Positions 10,331 through 18,742 of a stretch of 64,000 nt of DNA are shown here, in pieces. Made by a program: the position numbers and the translations under genes. Source of the DNA: Nevskia sp. (GTDB lineage Bacteria > Pseudomonadota > Gammaproteobacteria > Nevskiales > Nevskiaceae); the NCBI RefSeq assembly GCF_021732705.1, contig NZ_JAKFUM010000010.1, positions 1-64,000 on the forward strand, in the 5' to 3' direction. The notes beneath the pieces are model-generated. The model had not been told where the DNA came from, did no database searches, and saw only the letters and a program-made list of their open reading frames with translations. Numbering within the stretch: the first letter of the stretch is position 1; each line of letters begins with the position of its first letter.

Positions 10331-13000
10331 ATGAAACGCAAGTCAGATCTGTTCACGGCGGCAATCGCGGCGAGCTTCGGCGCCACATTCGGCGCAGGTT
10401 TCGTGACCTCGGCCCGTCAGCGGCGAAAAGCCGGCCCGGCCTGGTTCCTGGCGCTGGGCATGGGCGCGATGCCGGTCTTCGTGCAGGCGGCGGCACCCGA
10501 AGCCGCCGCCCCGGTGGAAGTGGCGCAAGTCGAGGTCGCGCAGGCCGGCGGCACCGAAGTGGCTGCGAGCGATGTCCCCGCCACCAGCAAGGTGCTCGAA
10601 CAGGTCGTCGTCACCGGCACCCGCAGCAAGGGGCTGCAGGCGTCGGAAACCCTGGCGCCGGTGCAGGTGCTCGGTGCCGAAACGCTGAAGAGCGCCGGCC
10701 AGCCGGATCTGATCGGCGCGATCGCGCAGATCGTGCCGTCGTTCACCGCGCAGGCCTTCGGCGGCGACCAGGCCAACCAGACCTTGACCGCCAAGCTGCG
10801 CGGCGTGTCGCCGAACCATGCCCTGGTGCTGATCAACGGCAAGCGCCGGCACACCACCGCCAACCTCGCAGTTCTCGGCGGCCCGTTTCAGGGTGCAGCC
10901 GCGGCCGATCTCAACTTCATCCCGGTTTCGGCGATCAAGCGCATCGAAGTGCTCACCGATGGCGCCGCAGCGCAGTACGGCACGGATGCCATTGCCGGCG
11001 TCATCAACATCATCCTGAAGGACAAGGACGACGGCGGCCTCGTCGACGGGACCTACGGCGGCTATCTCGACGGCGGCGGCGGAACGGTGAATGGCTCCGG
11101 CAACATCGGTTTCAGCCTCGGCAGCGGCGGATACGTGAACCTCACCGGCGAAGTGCGTCGACGCGAGCGAAGCTTCCGCGGCGGCATCGATCCGCGCGTG
11201 ATCGATCCCGGCAACCTGGCGACCTTCCCGAACTCGAACCTGCCGCAGGCCAGCGGCTTTCCGTTCCTGAACCGCATCCAGGGCGATCCCGAAATCGATC
11301 TCTACAGCGGCTCGTTCAATGCCGGCTACAGCTTCGAGAACGTCAAGCTGTACAGCTTCGGCACCTACGGCATCAAGAAGGCCAACTCGTTCCAGAACTA
11401 TCGCCTGCCGAGCCGCGCCTCGTACACGCCGCCGCCGATCACGGATTCCAACGGCAACACGGTGCAGCCGCCGACCGAGTACTTCTACCCGTTCGGCTTC
11501 AGCCCGCGCGAGGCGACCGACGAAGAAGATTTCGCCGCGACCTTCGGCGCCAAGGGCACGGTGTTCGGCAACTGGGACTGGGACCTGAGCACGACCTACG
11601 GCAAGGACGAGGTCAAGTTCTTCACGCTGGATTCGATCAATCCCGATCTGTATGCGCTGAACGGCACGTCGCCAACCGATTTCTTCGGCGGCGTGTACCT
11701 GTCGAGCCAGCTGACCAACAACTTCGACGTGGTGCGTGAGTTCGACGTCTCGCTCGCCAGCCCGCTGACGGTCGCGGTCGGCCTCGAACAACGCTACGAG
11801 ACCTATCAGCTCAAGACCGGCGATCTGGCGTCACGCTTCGGGTCCGGCGCGCAGGCCTTCCCGGGCGTGCAGGTCGGCGACGCGGGCTCGCATGGTCGCC
11901 ACAACTACGCGGTCTATGCCGATCTGTCGACGTCGCCGATCCAGAACCTGCAGGTCGATGTCGCCGGCCGATTGGAGTACTTCACCGACTTCGGCAGCAC
12001 GCTGGTCGGCAAGCTGACCTCGCGCTACGACTTCACGCCCGCCGTTGCGGTGCGCGGCACCATCAGCAGCGGTTTCCGCGCACCGACCCTGGCCGAATCG
12101 TATTACTCGGCCACCAACGTCGGCCCGCGCAGCGCGTTCGTGCAGTTGCCGCCGAATGCGGCCGCCGCGAGCCTGCTCGGGCTCGGAAGCGGCTTGCGGC
12201 CCGAGGAATCGACCAACTTGAGCCTCGGCGTGGTGCTGCATCCGATCGAGCGCCTGTCCGTCACGATCGACGCGTACCAGATCGAGATTCGCGACCGCAT
12301 CGTCGGCTCCGGCACGCTGTTCAGCCAGTTCAACGGCGTGCCGGTGCCGGGTGCCGAAGCGATCACCGCCGCGATCATCGCCAACGGCAACGTGCTGGAT
12401 CCCACGGTCACCGACACCGGCATCAACATCTTCGCCAACGGCCTGACCACGAGAACCCGCGGCGTCGATCTGGTGCTGAGCTACCCGTCCAACTACGCGT
12501 GGGGTGCGGTCGACTGGTCCGCCAGTGCCAACTACAACAAGACCAAGGTCACCAAGATCAACGCCAGCCCGGCGCAGCTGGGTGGTCAGTCGCTGTTCGA
12601 TGCGGTGGCGCTGTCCGATCTGGAAACGGCCTCGCCCGAGTACCGATTCAACCTGGCTGCCGTCTGGAGCCTCAATCGGTTCTCGGTGACGTTGCGCGAA
12701 ACGATCTACGGTCCGTCGGCGCAGAATGAGATCGGCAACGACGGCACGATCTTCAACAACCGGATCAAGGTCACGCCGATCACCGATCTCGAAATCGGCT
12801 TCAAGGCGACCAAGCAGGTCAAGCTGAGTCTCGGCGCGAACAACCTGTTCAACGACTATCCGGAACAGAAGAACGCGGCGCTGTTGCAGGGCTATCGGGA
12901 CGGCAACAACAATTCCGCGGTGGGCATCTATCCGTCGTCGTTCTCGCCGTTCGGCTACAACGGCGGCTACTACTACGCAAAGCTCGCGTACACGTTCTGA
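10331..13000 (+). CDS. TonB-dependent outer-membrane receptor
   Basis: The 889-residue protein has a signal-like N-terminus and an Ala/Glu/Val-rich segment, then the plug domain: VVVTGTRSKG, LRGVSPNHALVLINGKRR, and IKRIEVLTDGAAAQYGTDA followed by IAGVINIIL. A large beta-barrel follows that ends in AKLAYTF, with the terminal phenylalanine needed for outer-membrane assembly. It imports a substrate with TonB/ExbBD energy. The variant with LTDGAAAQYGTDA is common among receptors for organic compounds. Placement between two amine oxidase genes suggests it imports their substrate into the periplasm. The ATG at 10331 follows an AGGGGG box. A 10-bp perfect stem-loop follows the gene. Confidence 0.93.
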   Translation: MKRKSDLFTAAIAASFGATFGAGFVTSARQRRKAGPAWFLALGMGAMPVFVQAAAPEAAAPVEVAQVEVAQAGGTEVAASDVPATSKVLEQVVVTGTRSKGLQASETLAPVQVLGAETLKSAGQPDLIGAIAQIVPSFTAQAFGGDQANQTLTAKLRGVSPNHALVLINGKRRHTTANLAVLGGPFQGAAAADLNFIPVSAIKRIEVLTDGAAAQYGTDAIAGVINIILKDKDDGGLVDGTYGGYLDGGGGTVNGSGNIGFSLGSGGYVNLTGEVRRRERSFRGGIDPRVIDPGNLATFPNSNLPQASGFPFLNRIQGDPEIDLYSGSFNAGYSFENVKLYSFGTYGIKKANSFQNYRLPSRASYTPPPITDSNGNTVQPPTEYFYPFGFSPREATDEEDFAATFGAKGTVFGNWDWDLSTTYGKDEVKFFTLDSINPDLYALNGTSPTDFFGGVYLSSQLTNNFDVVREFDVSLASPLTVAVGLEQRYETYQLKTGDLASRFGSGAQAFPGVQVGDAGSHGRHNYAVYADLSTSPIQNLQVDVAGRLEYFTDFGSTLVGKLTSRYDFTPAVAVRGTISSGFRAPTLAESYYSATNVGPRSAFVQLPPNAAAASLLGLGSGLRPEESTNLSLGVVLHPIERLSVTIDAYQIEIRDRIVGSGTLFSQFNGVPVPGAEAITAAIIANGNVLDPTVTDTGINIFANGLTTRTRGVDLVLSYPSNYAWGAVDWSASANYNKTKVTKINASPAQLGGQSLFDAVALSDLETASPEYRFNLAAVWSLNRFSVTLRETIYGPSAQNEIGNDGTIFNNRIKVTPITDLEIGFKATKQVKLSLGANNLFNDYPEQKNAALLQGYRDGNNNSAVGIYPSSFSPFGYNGGYYYAKLAYTF

Positions 13001-13022
13001 CGCGTCGTCAGGATGGCCTGGT

Positions 13023-13053
13023 GGCGGCCCGTTCCGATCTGTGACGGGCCGCC
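13023..13053 (+). other. Strong GC stem-loop between the receptor and oxidase 2 genes
   Basis: GGCGGCCCGT (13023-13032) pairs perfectly with ACGGGCCGCC (13044-13053) around an 11-nt loop, 22 nt after the receptor stop. No T tract follows. It may protect the upstream transcript 3' end, attenuate read-through into oxidase 2, or be a weak terminator. Confidence 0.5.
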
Positions 13054-13155
13054 GCCTCGCCGCGCAACAGTGACCGGGTCGACACAACCCGCGGCCCGGT
13101 CCCGGTGATCGTGGCAGCACGGTCGACCGGGTTTTCACGCGACATGGAGCAATCG

Positions 13156-14754
13156 ATGAATCGATCCGAAGTCCCCTCGTCGCTGACGCGACGGGAATTG
13201 CTCACCCTCATCGGCAGCATCGCCGGCACCACCGCCTCGTACACGGCGATGGCCGGCATCGGCCTGACCACGCCGTCGAACTACAGCGGACCGGTGAAGC
13301 TCGAGGGCTCCGGCCGCGGCACCTCGGTGCTGATACTCGGGGCCGGACTCGCCGGCATGACCGCAGCCTACGAACTGCGCAAGGCCGGCTACAAGGTCCG
13401 GATCCTCGAATACAACAACCGTGCAGGCGGCCGTAACTGGACCCTGCGCGGCGGCGACAGCTTCACCGAACTCGGTGGCCTGACGCAGCGCTGCGAGTTC
13501 GACAAGGACCTGTACATCAACCCCGGTCCCTGGCGCATTCCGTACCACCATCACGGCGTGCTCGATTACTGCCGCCGCCTCGGCGTGGCGCTGGAGCCGT
13601 ATGTGCAGGTCAACTACAACGCCTTCGTGCATTCCAGCCGCGCGTTCGGCGGGGAGCCGCGACGCTTTCGCGAAGTGCAGTCGGACTTCCACGGCCAGAT
13701 CGCCGAGATGCTGGCCAAGGTCACGCAGCAGGACAAGCTCGATCAGGCGGTGACCAAGGAAGACAAGGAGATGCTGCTTGAAGCGCTGCGCGATTGGGGC
13801 GCGCTCGACAAGCATTACGCGTACACCGAAAGCAAGGAAAGCAGCGAGCGCCGTGGCTTCGAGAAGCCGCCCGGCGGTGGACTCGATGCCGTGCCGATCC
13901 ATTCGAAGAACATCATCCCGATGCAGAAGCTGCTGCAGTCGCGGATGTGGGCAGCGATCGGCGCCGGCCACAACTTCGAGATGCAGACCATGCTGTTCCA
14001 GCCGGTCGGCGGCATGGACAGGATCGGCGACGCGTTCAAGCGCGAAGTCGGCGATCTGATCCAGTACAACGCCAAGGTCACGAGGATTCATCAGGAACCG
14101 GGCAAGGTCACCGTCACCTACACCGACAGCATCAACGGCGGCACGCCGCGCACGGCAACGGCCGACTGGTGCCTGTGCACGATTCCACTCTCGGTGCTGA
14201 GCCAGATCGAGATCAATGTCGGCGACAAGATGCAGGCCGGCATCAACGCCGTGCCGTACGCGGCATCGGCCAAGATCGGCCTGCAGTTCAAGCGCCGCTT
14301 CTGGGAGCAGGATGAGCACATCTACGGCGGCATCACCTACACCGACCTGCCGATCCGCGTGATCGCGTATCCGAACTCGGGCTATCACCAGTCCGGCAAG
14401 GGCGTCTTGCTCGGCGGCTACATGTTCGGCCCGAATGCCTTCGAGTTCACCTCCCTGTCACCGCAAGAACGAGTGCGGCAGGCCGTGGCGTACGGCGCGC
14501 AGATTCATCCGCAGTACAAGACCGAGTTCGACAACGGCGTCGCCGTCGCCTGGCACCGCGTGCCGTGGACGCTCGGCTGCCTCGGCATCTGGTCCGACGA
14601 GCGCCGCGAGCAGCACTACGCCAACCTGTGCCAGATCGACGGCCGGATCCTGCTGGCCGGCGAGCATGCCTCGTACATCCCGGGCTGGCAGGAAGGCGCA
14701 GTGCTGTCGGCGCTCGATGCGATCAAGCGCCTGCACCAGCGGGTGGTGGCATGA
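13156..14754 (+). CDS. FAD-dependent amine oxidase-family protein 2, Tat-exported
   Basis: The 532-residue paralogue of oxidase 1 has the FAD motif VLILGAGLAGMTAAYEL, then RAGGRNWT and FQPVGGMDRIG in the middle, and a C-terminal LLAGEHASYIPGWQEGA. LTRRELL followed by a hydrophobic stretch is a convincing twin-arginine signal. I chose the ATG at 13156 because GGAG (13146-13149) sits 6 nt upstream; that GGAG lies inside an upstream ATGGAG codon pair. The gene ends in an ATGA junction with an in-frame start of the cytochrome gene. The immediate coupling to a cytochrome c points to a dehydrogenase that passes electrons to cytochrome rather than to oxygen, as shown for NicA2 and CycN in Pseudomonas. 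That acceptor is inferred. Confidence 0.9.
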   Translation: MNRSEVPSSLTRRELLTLIGSIAGTTASYTAMAGIGLTTPSNYSGPVKLEGSGRGTSVLILGAGLAGMTAAYELRKAGYKVRILEYNNRAGGRNWTLRGGDSFTELGGLTQRCEFDKDLYINPGPWRIPYHHHGVLDYCRRLGVALEPYVQVNYNAFVHSSRAFGGEPRRFREVQSDFHGQIAEMLAKVTQQDKLDQAVTKEDKEMLLEALRDWGALDKHYAYTESKESSERRGFEKPPGGGLDAVPIHSKNIIPMQKLLQSRMWAAIGAGHNFEMQTMLFQPVGGMDRIGDAFKREVGDLIQYNAKVTRIHQEPGKVTVTYTDSINGGTPRTATADWCLCTIPLSVLSQIEINVGDKMQAGINAVPYAASAKIGLQFKRRFWEQDEHIYGGITYTDLPIRVIAYPNSGYHQSGKGVLLGGYMFGPNAFEFTSLSPQERVRQAVAYGAQIHPQYKTEFDNGVAVAWHRVPWTLGCLGIWSDERREQHYANLCQIDGRILLAGEHASYIPGWQEGAVLSALDAIKRLHQRVVA

Positions 14755-14777
14755 ACCGTTTGATGGAGTGCACATCG

Positions 14778-15194
14778 ATGATCCGCATCACTTCCGTGGC
14801 TGCCGTGCTGCTGGCTGCCGTCGCGATGCCAGCGGCGCAGGGCCAGACCGATCTGAAATCCGGCACCCTGTTCAGCAGCGGCAACACGTTCGAGGAACAG
14901 GACGGCGCCGCGCTGTATCACGGCATCTGCCAGGGCTGTCACCAGCCTGATGCCAAGGGCGCGATCGGCGCTGCCGCCTACCCGGCGCTGGCCGAGAACC
15001 CGAAGCTGGTCACGCCGCTGTATCCGGCCGTCATCGTGCTGAAGGGCCTGCGCTCGATGCCGGCTTTCGGCGACAGCCTGAGCGACGAGCAGATCGCGCA
15101 GGTGGTCAATTACGTGCGCAGCCACTTCGGCAATCACTACACCGACACGATCACGGCCGAGACCGTGAAAGGCCTGCACCCGGAAGCACCGTAA
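14778..15194 (+). CDS. Class I c-type cytochrome, periplasmic
   Basis: A signal peptide (about 22 residues, ending AQGQ) is followed by a single heme motif CQGCH (residues 51-55) and a distal methionine ligand in RSMPAFGD (Met94). Size (138 residues) and motif fit a small mono-heme electron carrier. An ATG at 14751 overlaps the oxidase stop in an ATGA junction. The ATG at 14778 has GGAG 9 nt upstream and directly begins the signal peptide, so I prefer it. The same ATGGAG-n-ATG arrangement precedes oxidase 2. The cytochrome is the likely electron acceptor of the adjacent flavoprotein, feeding a terminal oxidase. Confidence 0.92.
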   Translation: MIRITSVAAVLLAAVAMPAAQGQTDLKSGTLFSSGNTFEEQDGAALYHGICQGCHQPDAKGAIGAAAYPALAENPKLVTPLYPAVIVLKGLRSMPAFGDSLSDEQIAQVVNYVRSHFGNHYTDTITAETVKGLHPEAP

Positions 15195-15202
15195 GGACCG
15201 CG

Positions 15203-15490
15203 CTACGCCGGACCGACGGTCTGGCAGCGCGCGGGCGCCGTCGCCGCTTCCAGCCGCGTCAGAAACTGCAAAGCCTGACCGCGCGTGGTGCCGCACATCT
15301 CCACGCTCGGTTTCAGGCCGCTGCAGACGGCCGGACGACGTGGATCGCCGAAGATCAGGCAGCGTTCGTCATCACCGAGCTGCACGCAGCGCACGCCGGC
15401 CGGCTTGCCGTTCGGCATGCCCGGGATCGACGAGGTGATCGACGGCGCGGTGCAGCAGGCGCCGCAGCCGGCGCGGCATTCCACGGTCAT
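15203..15490 (-). CDS. YkgJ-family cysteine-cluster protein
   Basis: This small 95-residue protein is rich in cysteine, with CRAGCGACC at the N-terminus and further cysteines in CLIF, AVCSG and EMCG. The CxxCxxCC start matches the YkgJ-type putative zinc- or iron-chelating domain (UPF0153). The function of the family is unknown. The ATG at 15490 overlaps the stop of the upstream phosphatase-like gene by ATGA, so the two are translationally coupled. Its stop faces the cytochrome c gene 8 bp away. Confidence 0.8.
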   Translation of the reverse strand: MTVECRAGCGACCTAPSITSSIPGMPNGKPAGVRCVQLGDDERCLIFGDPRRPAVCSGLKPSVEMCGTTRGQALQFLTRLEAATAPARCQTVGPA

Positions 15491-15828
15491 TGCGGGGCTT
15501 TCAGCTGCGGCAGATACGGCGGAACCTTCCTTTCCAGCAGTGCAATGAGTGCGGCATCCATGTAGTCGTACTCGTCCGGAATGCCGAGACAGATCACCCG
15601 CTTGCCGTTCAGGGCCGCCCAGCACTTCCGCTGCAGCTTGCGGCGATGCGCCGGCTCCATCACGAAGATCAGGTCAGCCCAGGCGACCAGCTCCGCCGTC
15701 AGCGGATTGTCGGCCGCGACATCGGTGCCTGCCGAAGCGGTTTCGACCCCCGGCCAGCGCGCGAACACCTGCTCGGCCGTCGGGCTGCGCAGGCGGTTCT
15801 GGCTGCAGACGAACAGTAGCTTCTTCAT
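15487..15828 (-). CDS. Small low-molecular-weight protein tyrosine phosphatase-like protein
   Basis: The 113-residue protein starts with [14 protein letters not shown], a Cys-x5-Arg phosphatase loop followed by Ser, at the usual N-terminal place. IPDEYDYMD near the C-terminus takes the place of the aspartate-containing DPY-type loop. It is shorter than classical LMW-PTP (about 150 residues) and matches the short predicted protein-tyrosine phosphatases (COG4551). It probably removes phosphate from tyrosine or small substrates in the cytoplasm. It is coupled to the YkgJ-like gene downstream by ATGA. Confidence 0.82.
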   Translation of the reverse strand: MKKLLFVCSQNRLRSPTAEQVFARWPGVETASAGTDVAADNPLTAELVAWADLIFVMEPAHRRKLQRKCWAALNGKRVICLGIPDEYDYMDAALIALLERKVPPYLPQLKAPQ

Positions 15829-15877
15829 GGCGCCCGAACTCGGCCCGCGCCGACGCGCACGCGACAGGGCCGATCGA

Positions 15878-16285
15878 TCAACCCGGCATCCGCTCGAACG
15901 ACGGCACGCCGTCCGGAATCTGGTGGAAGCTCTGGCGGTCGATGGTGAACACGGCGATGTCGGGCTTGCCGAAGACCGAAGGGTCATCGAAGCTGCCGAC
16001 CTTGACCAGCACCATGCCGGCGAGCGCCGGCGCGCGCGAGGTCAGCGGCGTGCCGCAGTCGCCACAGAACTCGCGCGTGACCGGCTGCGACAGGTCGGTG
16101 CGGCGGAACACCTTCGGCGTGCCCTTGATGTAGCTGAAGCCGGCTTCCGGCAGACCCATGATCACGTTCGGGCTGCCGCCGCTGATGTACTGACACTCGC
16201 GGCAATGGCACTGGGCCTTGATCTGGCTCGTGCCTTCCGCGCGGAAACGCACGGCGCCGCAGTAACAGCCGCCTTCGATGCTCAT
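15878..16285 (-). CDS. GFA (glutathione-dependent formaldehyde-activating-like) family protein
   Basis: The 135-residue protein has the zinc-binding pattern of the Gfa/CENP-V fold: GGCYCGAVRF, CHCRECQ and EFCGDCGTPL. Family members include the enzyme once thought to speed S-hydroxymethylglutathione formation, but most are uncharacterised zinc proteins. It lies between the small phosphatase gene and a LysR gene, all on the minus strand, and may be controlled by that LysR protein. Confidence 0.88.
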   Translation of the reverse strand: MSIEGGCYCGAVRFRAEGTSQIKAQCHCRECQYISGGSPNVIMGLPEAGFSYIKGTPKVFRRTDLSQPVTREFCGDCGTPLTSRAPALAGMVLVKVGSFDDPSVFGKPDIAVFTIDRQSFHQIPDGVPSFERMPG

Positions 16286-16317
16286 GGTGTTGCTCCTCGT
16301 GTTGTTATGGGGACGAT

Positions 16318-17268
16318 CTAGAGACCGGGCACGACCATCGGCGGCAGCGCCGGATCGGGCGTCGGGCAGGTCGATGTTGCCGTCTCGCGCAGGATTTCCG
16401 CCAGTTTCAGCAGCCCGGGGCCGGCATAGTCGCGGTCGGCGAAGATCAGGTACAGCGTCAGCACGCGCACCGTGCCTTCGCGCAGCGGCAGCACCTTGAG
16501 CCGGCCGGCGACGAGTTCGTCGACGATCTTCTCTTCCGGGAACCACGCGAAGCCGTGACCCATGGTCGCGGCCTGGATCGAGGTCGACATGTGGCTGACC
16601 ACCCAGCGCTGCTTGGCATCGAGCGAGTACTGGTTGCTGCCCGGCCGCAGGTCGCGGCTCAGCGCGGAATCGCGGACCACGAGGTGGCGATGCGCGCGCA
16701 AGTCCTCGCGCGTCAGCGTGCGGCCCAGGCGATGCAGCGGATGATCCGGATGCGCCACCGGCAGGAAGCGCAGGCTCATCAGCGGATCGCCGAGGAAGCC
16801 CGGCGGAATCACCGGCGCGATCGCGAGATCGACCTTGCCGGTCAGCAGCGCCTCGCTGGTGCCGCCGATCACCGATTCGATCAGCTCGATCCGGGTGTGC
16901 GGGCTGATCTCCCCGAACGCCGCGAGCGCCGGCAGCAGCACGCGGTTCGGAAAGATGATCTCGACCGCCAGCCGCAGCTCGGCTTCCCAGCCGGCCGACA
17001 GCACGCCGGCGGCGCGTTCGAGGCTCGCGGCTTCATCGATCAGTGCCTTGGCACGCCGCACCAGCAGCTGCCCGGTCGCGGTCAGCACTGCCTTGCGGCC
17101 CTGCACCTCGAAGGCCTTGATGCCGAGCCGCGCCTCGATCTGCTGCACCGCATAGGTGATCGCCGACTGGCTCTTGTGCAGCGCTTCGGCAGCCTGCGCA
17201 TAGCCGCCGGATTCGACGACCTGCAGCAGCGCGCGCCATTGTTCGAGGGTGATCCGGGGAGCCGACAT
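16318..17268 (-). CDS. LysR-family transcriptional regulator
   Basis: The N-terminal winged helix-turn-helix is clear: ITLEQWRALLQVVESGGYAQAAEALHKSQSAITYAVQQIEARLG, given here as three joined motifs (WRALLQVVE, AQAAEALHKSQSAITY, IEARLG). A two-lobed substrate-binding domain follows, and total length (316 residues) is normal. It is followed after 32 bp by the GFA gene on the same strand. LysR proteins often regulate neighbours, so GFA or the azoR-doxX-pirin group downstream on the other strand are candidates. The ATG at 17268 places the HTH correctly; an upstream start at 17316 adds an unlikely tail. Confidence 0.9.
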   Translation of the reverse strand: MSAPRITLEQWRALLQVVESGGYAQAAEALHKSQSAITYAVQQIEARLGIKAFEVQGRKAVLTATGQLLVRRAKALIDEAASLERAAGVLSAGWEAELRLAVEIIFPNRVLLPALAAFGEISPHTRIELIESVIGGTSEALLTGKVDLAIAPVIPPGFLGDPLMSLRFLPVAHPDHPLHRLGRTLTREDLRAHRHLVVRDSALSRDLRPGSNQYSLDAKQRWVVSHMSTSIQAATMGHGFAWFPEEKIVDELVAGRLKVLPLREGTVRVLTLYLIFADRDYAGPGLLKLAEILRETATSTCPTPDPALPPMVVPGL

Positions 17269-17340
17269 GCCGCGCATGATGCGGCAGGCCGTGGCGGCCT
17301 GTCGCGCAGCTTTCAACGCGCGCTGCGGCAGCCGCGCGCG

Positions 17341-17841
17341 TCAGCGAGACGCGGACGAACCAGCCGTCGCGGCGACTTCGACATCGCCGAGTGCCACGGC
17401 GATCCTGCGCGCAAGCTCCTCGGCTTCGCTGCGGCGGAAGCTGCGGCGAACCAGCACCACCTTGCCGGCGGGATCGATCAGGAAGGCCGTCGGCATCGTG
17501 TCGACCTCGTAGTTGCCGGGTGTGTAGGCACTGCCGTTGAACAGCACGGTGAATGCCGGCGCTGCCTGGTCGAGAAACTGATGGGCGGCCACGGCATCGG
17601 TATCGATGTTGATCGCCAGCACTTTCAGGCCGCGCGCAGCATGACGCGCCTGCAGCTGATCCATCCACGGAAAGCTCTGGCGGCATGGCGCGCACCAGGA
17701 GGCCCAGAAATCGACGTAGACATAATGGCCCCGCAGACTTTGCAGACTGACCGGCACGCCGTCACGCGTCGGCAGAATGAACCCCGGCGCCACGGCGCCG
17801 GCATCCAGCGCCTGCGCGGGCGTCAAGCCGATCAGCAGCAT
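17341..17841 (-). CDS. TlpA/ResA-like thioredoxin-fold protein, N-terminus uncertain
   Basis: The active site WCAPC lies in VDFWASWCAPCRQS, followed by the cis-proline region DTMPTAFLIDPAGKVV. This is a periplasmic thiol-disulfide reductase of the TlpA type (166 residues). It probably keeps cytochrome c or other extracytoplasmic cysteines reduced, which fits the nearby cytochrome genes. With the start at 17841 the signal sequence is very short (LLIGLTPAQA). The frame stays open upstream to 17955 and would give a better signal (KSARRSSAAGAA before that start), but no ATG, GTG or TTG is available there. A rare start codon, a sequencing error or N-terminal damage is possible. Confidence 0.82.
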   Translation of the reverse strand: MLLIGLTPAQALDAGAVAPGFILPTRDGVPVSLQSLRGHYVYVDFWASWCAPCRQSFPWMDQLQARHAARGLKVLAINIDTDAVAAHQFLDQAAPAFTVLFNGSAYTPGNYEVDTMPTAFLIDPAGKVVLVRRSFRRSEAEELARRIAVALGDVEVAATAGSSASR

Positions 17842-17963
17842 CGCGGCACCCGCTGCCGATGACCGGCGTGCGGACTTGCAGAACCTGCGGATGGCGGAGA
17901 TGGCGCTGATGGCGAAGCGTCCGGTGATTGTGGGCCGACGTTGCGCAACAGTAAGTCAAGCCA

Positions 17964-18528
17964 TCAAAAACAACCACTGCTGATGATGGATGGTGAGCCG
18001 GCGCTGATCGAAGGCGTTCCGCTGCGGCGGGCCGCGCAGGACGGGCCGCTGACTACGAAACTGGCGTTGCTGGCCGCGATCGCCGTGATCGACAGCGCCG
18101 CCGTGCCGGTGTTGCGCAGGGTCACGGTCTGGGCAGCGCTGCTGCCGACGGCGACCGAGCCGAAGGCGAGCGCGGCTGGCGACGCGCTGGCGATCGGCCC
18201 GGCGGTGACGTTCGGATTGCCGAGGTACGCGGCGATGTCGGCGACATCGACCGCGGTCAGCACGTTGTTGCGGTAGATGCCCATGCCGCCGGTGTTGCCG
18301 TTGATCCCGTTCTGGATCACGGTCGGGTTGTTCGCGCTGCGCAGGTTCCTGTTCGTGCCTCGCGTCGGGTCGGTGCCGTGGCAGCTCGAATGGGCGCAGG
18401 AGATGCTGCCGGGCGTTGTGGCGTCCAGCGTCTTGCCGCGCAGGGCATCGGCGGCATGGGCCGGCAGCGCGAGCGACGTCGATGAAACGGACGAACTTCG
18501 TGAACCTGCGTTGGAGATCCATGCGCAC
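17964..18528 (-). pseudogene. Decayed exported cytochrome c-like gene with a choice-of-anchor-D-type domain
   Basis: The N-terminal part MDLQRRFTKFVRFIDV begins in one frame (ATG 18528 or 18522). The sequence then continues in another frame as LALPAHAADALRGKTLD, with a heme-type motif CAHSSCHG, AVDVADIAAYLGN, and an Ig-like anchor domain (LAFGSVAVGS, VTLRNTGTAALSI). The second frame has no usable start, so a frameshift near 18480 splits signal peptide and body. The heme motif is CX4CH, not CXXCH. The beta domain stops early with an unrelated tail (RRSGTPSIS to the stop at 17964). Two lesions suggest a pseudogene. It may once have worked with the adjacent TlpA-like protein. Confidence 0.6.
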
Positions 18529-18633
18529 CGACCGGCGGCGGCGGGCGATTGGGTCCTAGTGAGTGATTAAACAGGGATTTAACCTTCTGGAGCCGCACAA
18601 CGCACGCGCCATACATCGAACGAATCGATGATT

Positions 18634-18657
18634 AAGCGCGAATATTTGCGCTTTTTT
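18634..18657 (+). promoter_or_regulatory. AT-rich palindrome with T tract upstream of azoR
   Basis: The 20 bp at 18634-18653 form a palindrome with a single mismatched pair: arms AAGCGC and GCGCTT around GAATATTT. Six T residues (18652-18657) overlap and follow the right arm. It lies about 90 bp upstream of azoR and could be a regulator-binding site or a factor-independent terminator. No plus-strand gene precedes it, so an operator is the likelier reading. The rest of 18529-18742 shows no gene. Confidence 0.4.
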
Positions 18658-18742
18658 ATCGAATGGATCGCGAGTGAAATAGCCGCACGTTCCAGCCGCC
18701 CACGCCGACATTCCGCCGGCGGGCCCCATTCGGAGAACTGCG

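Noticed and set aside
10149-10334. Possible 61-residue ORF in the gap before the TonB-dependent receptor
   Set aside because: No family features or ribosome site, and it runs into the receptor leader.
10343-11791. 482-residue frame opposite the TonB-dependent receptor
   Set aside because: No domain and mirror composition; the receptor frame has plug and barrel motifs.
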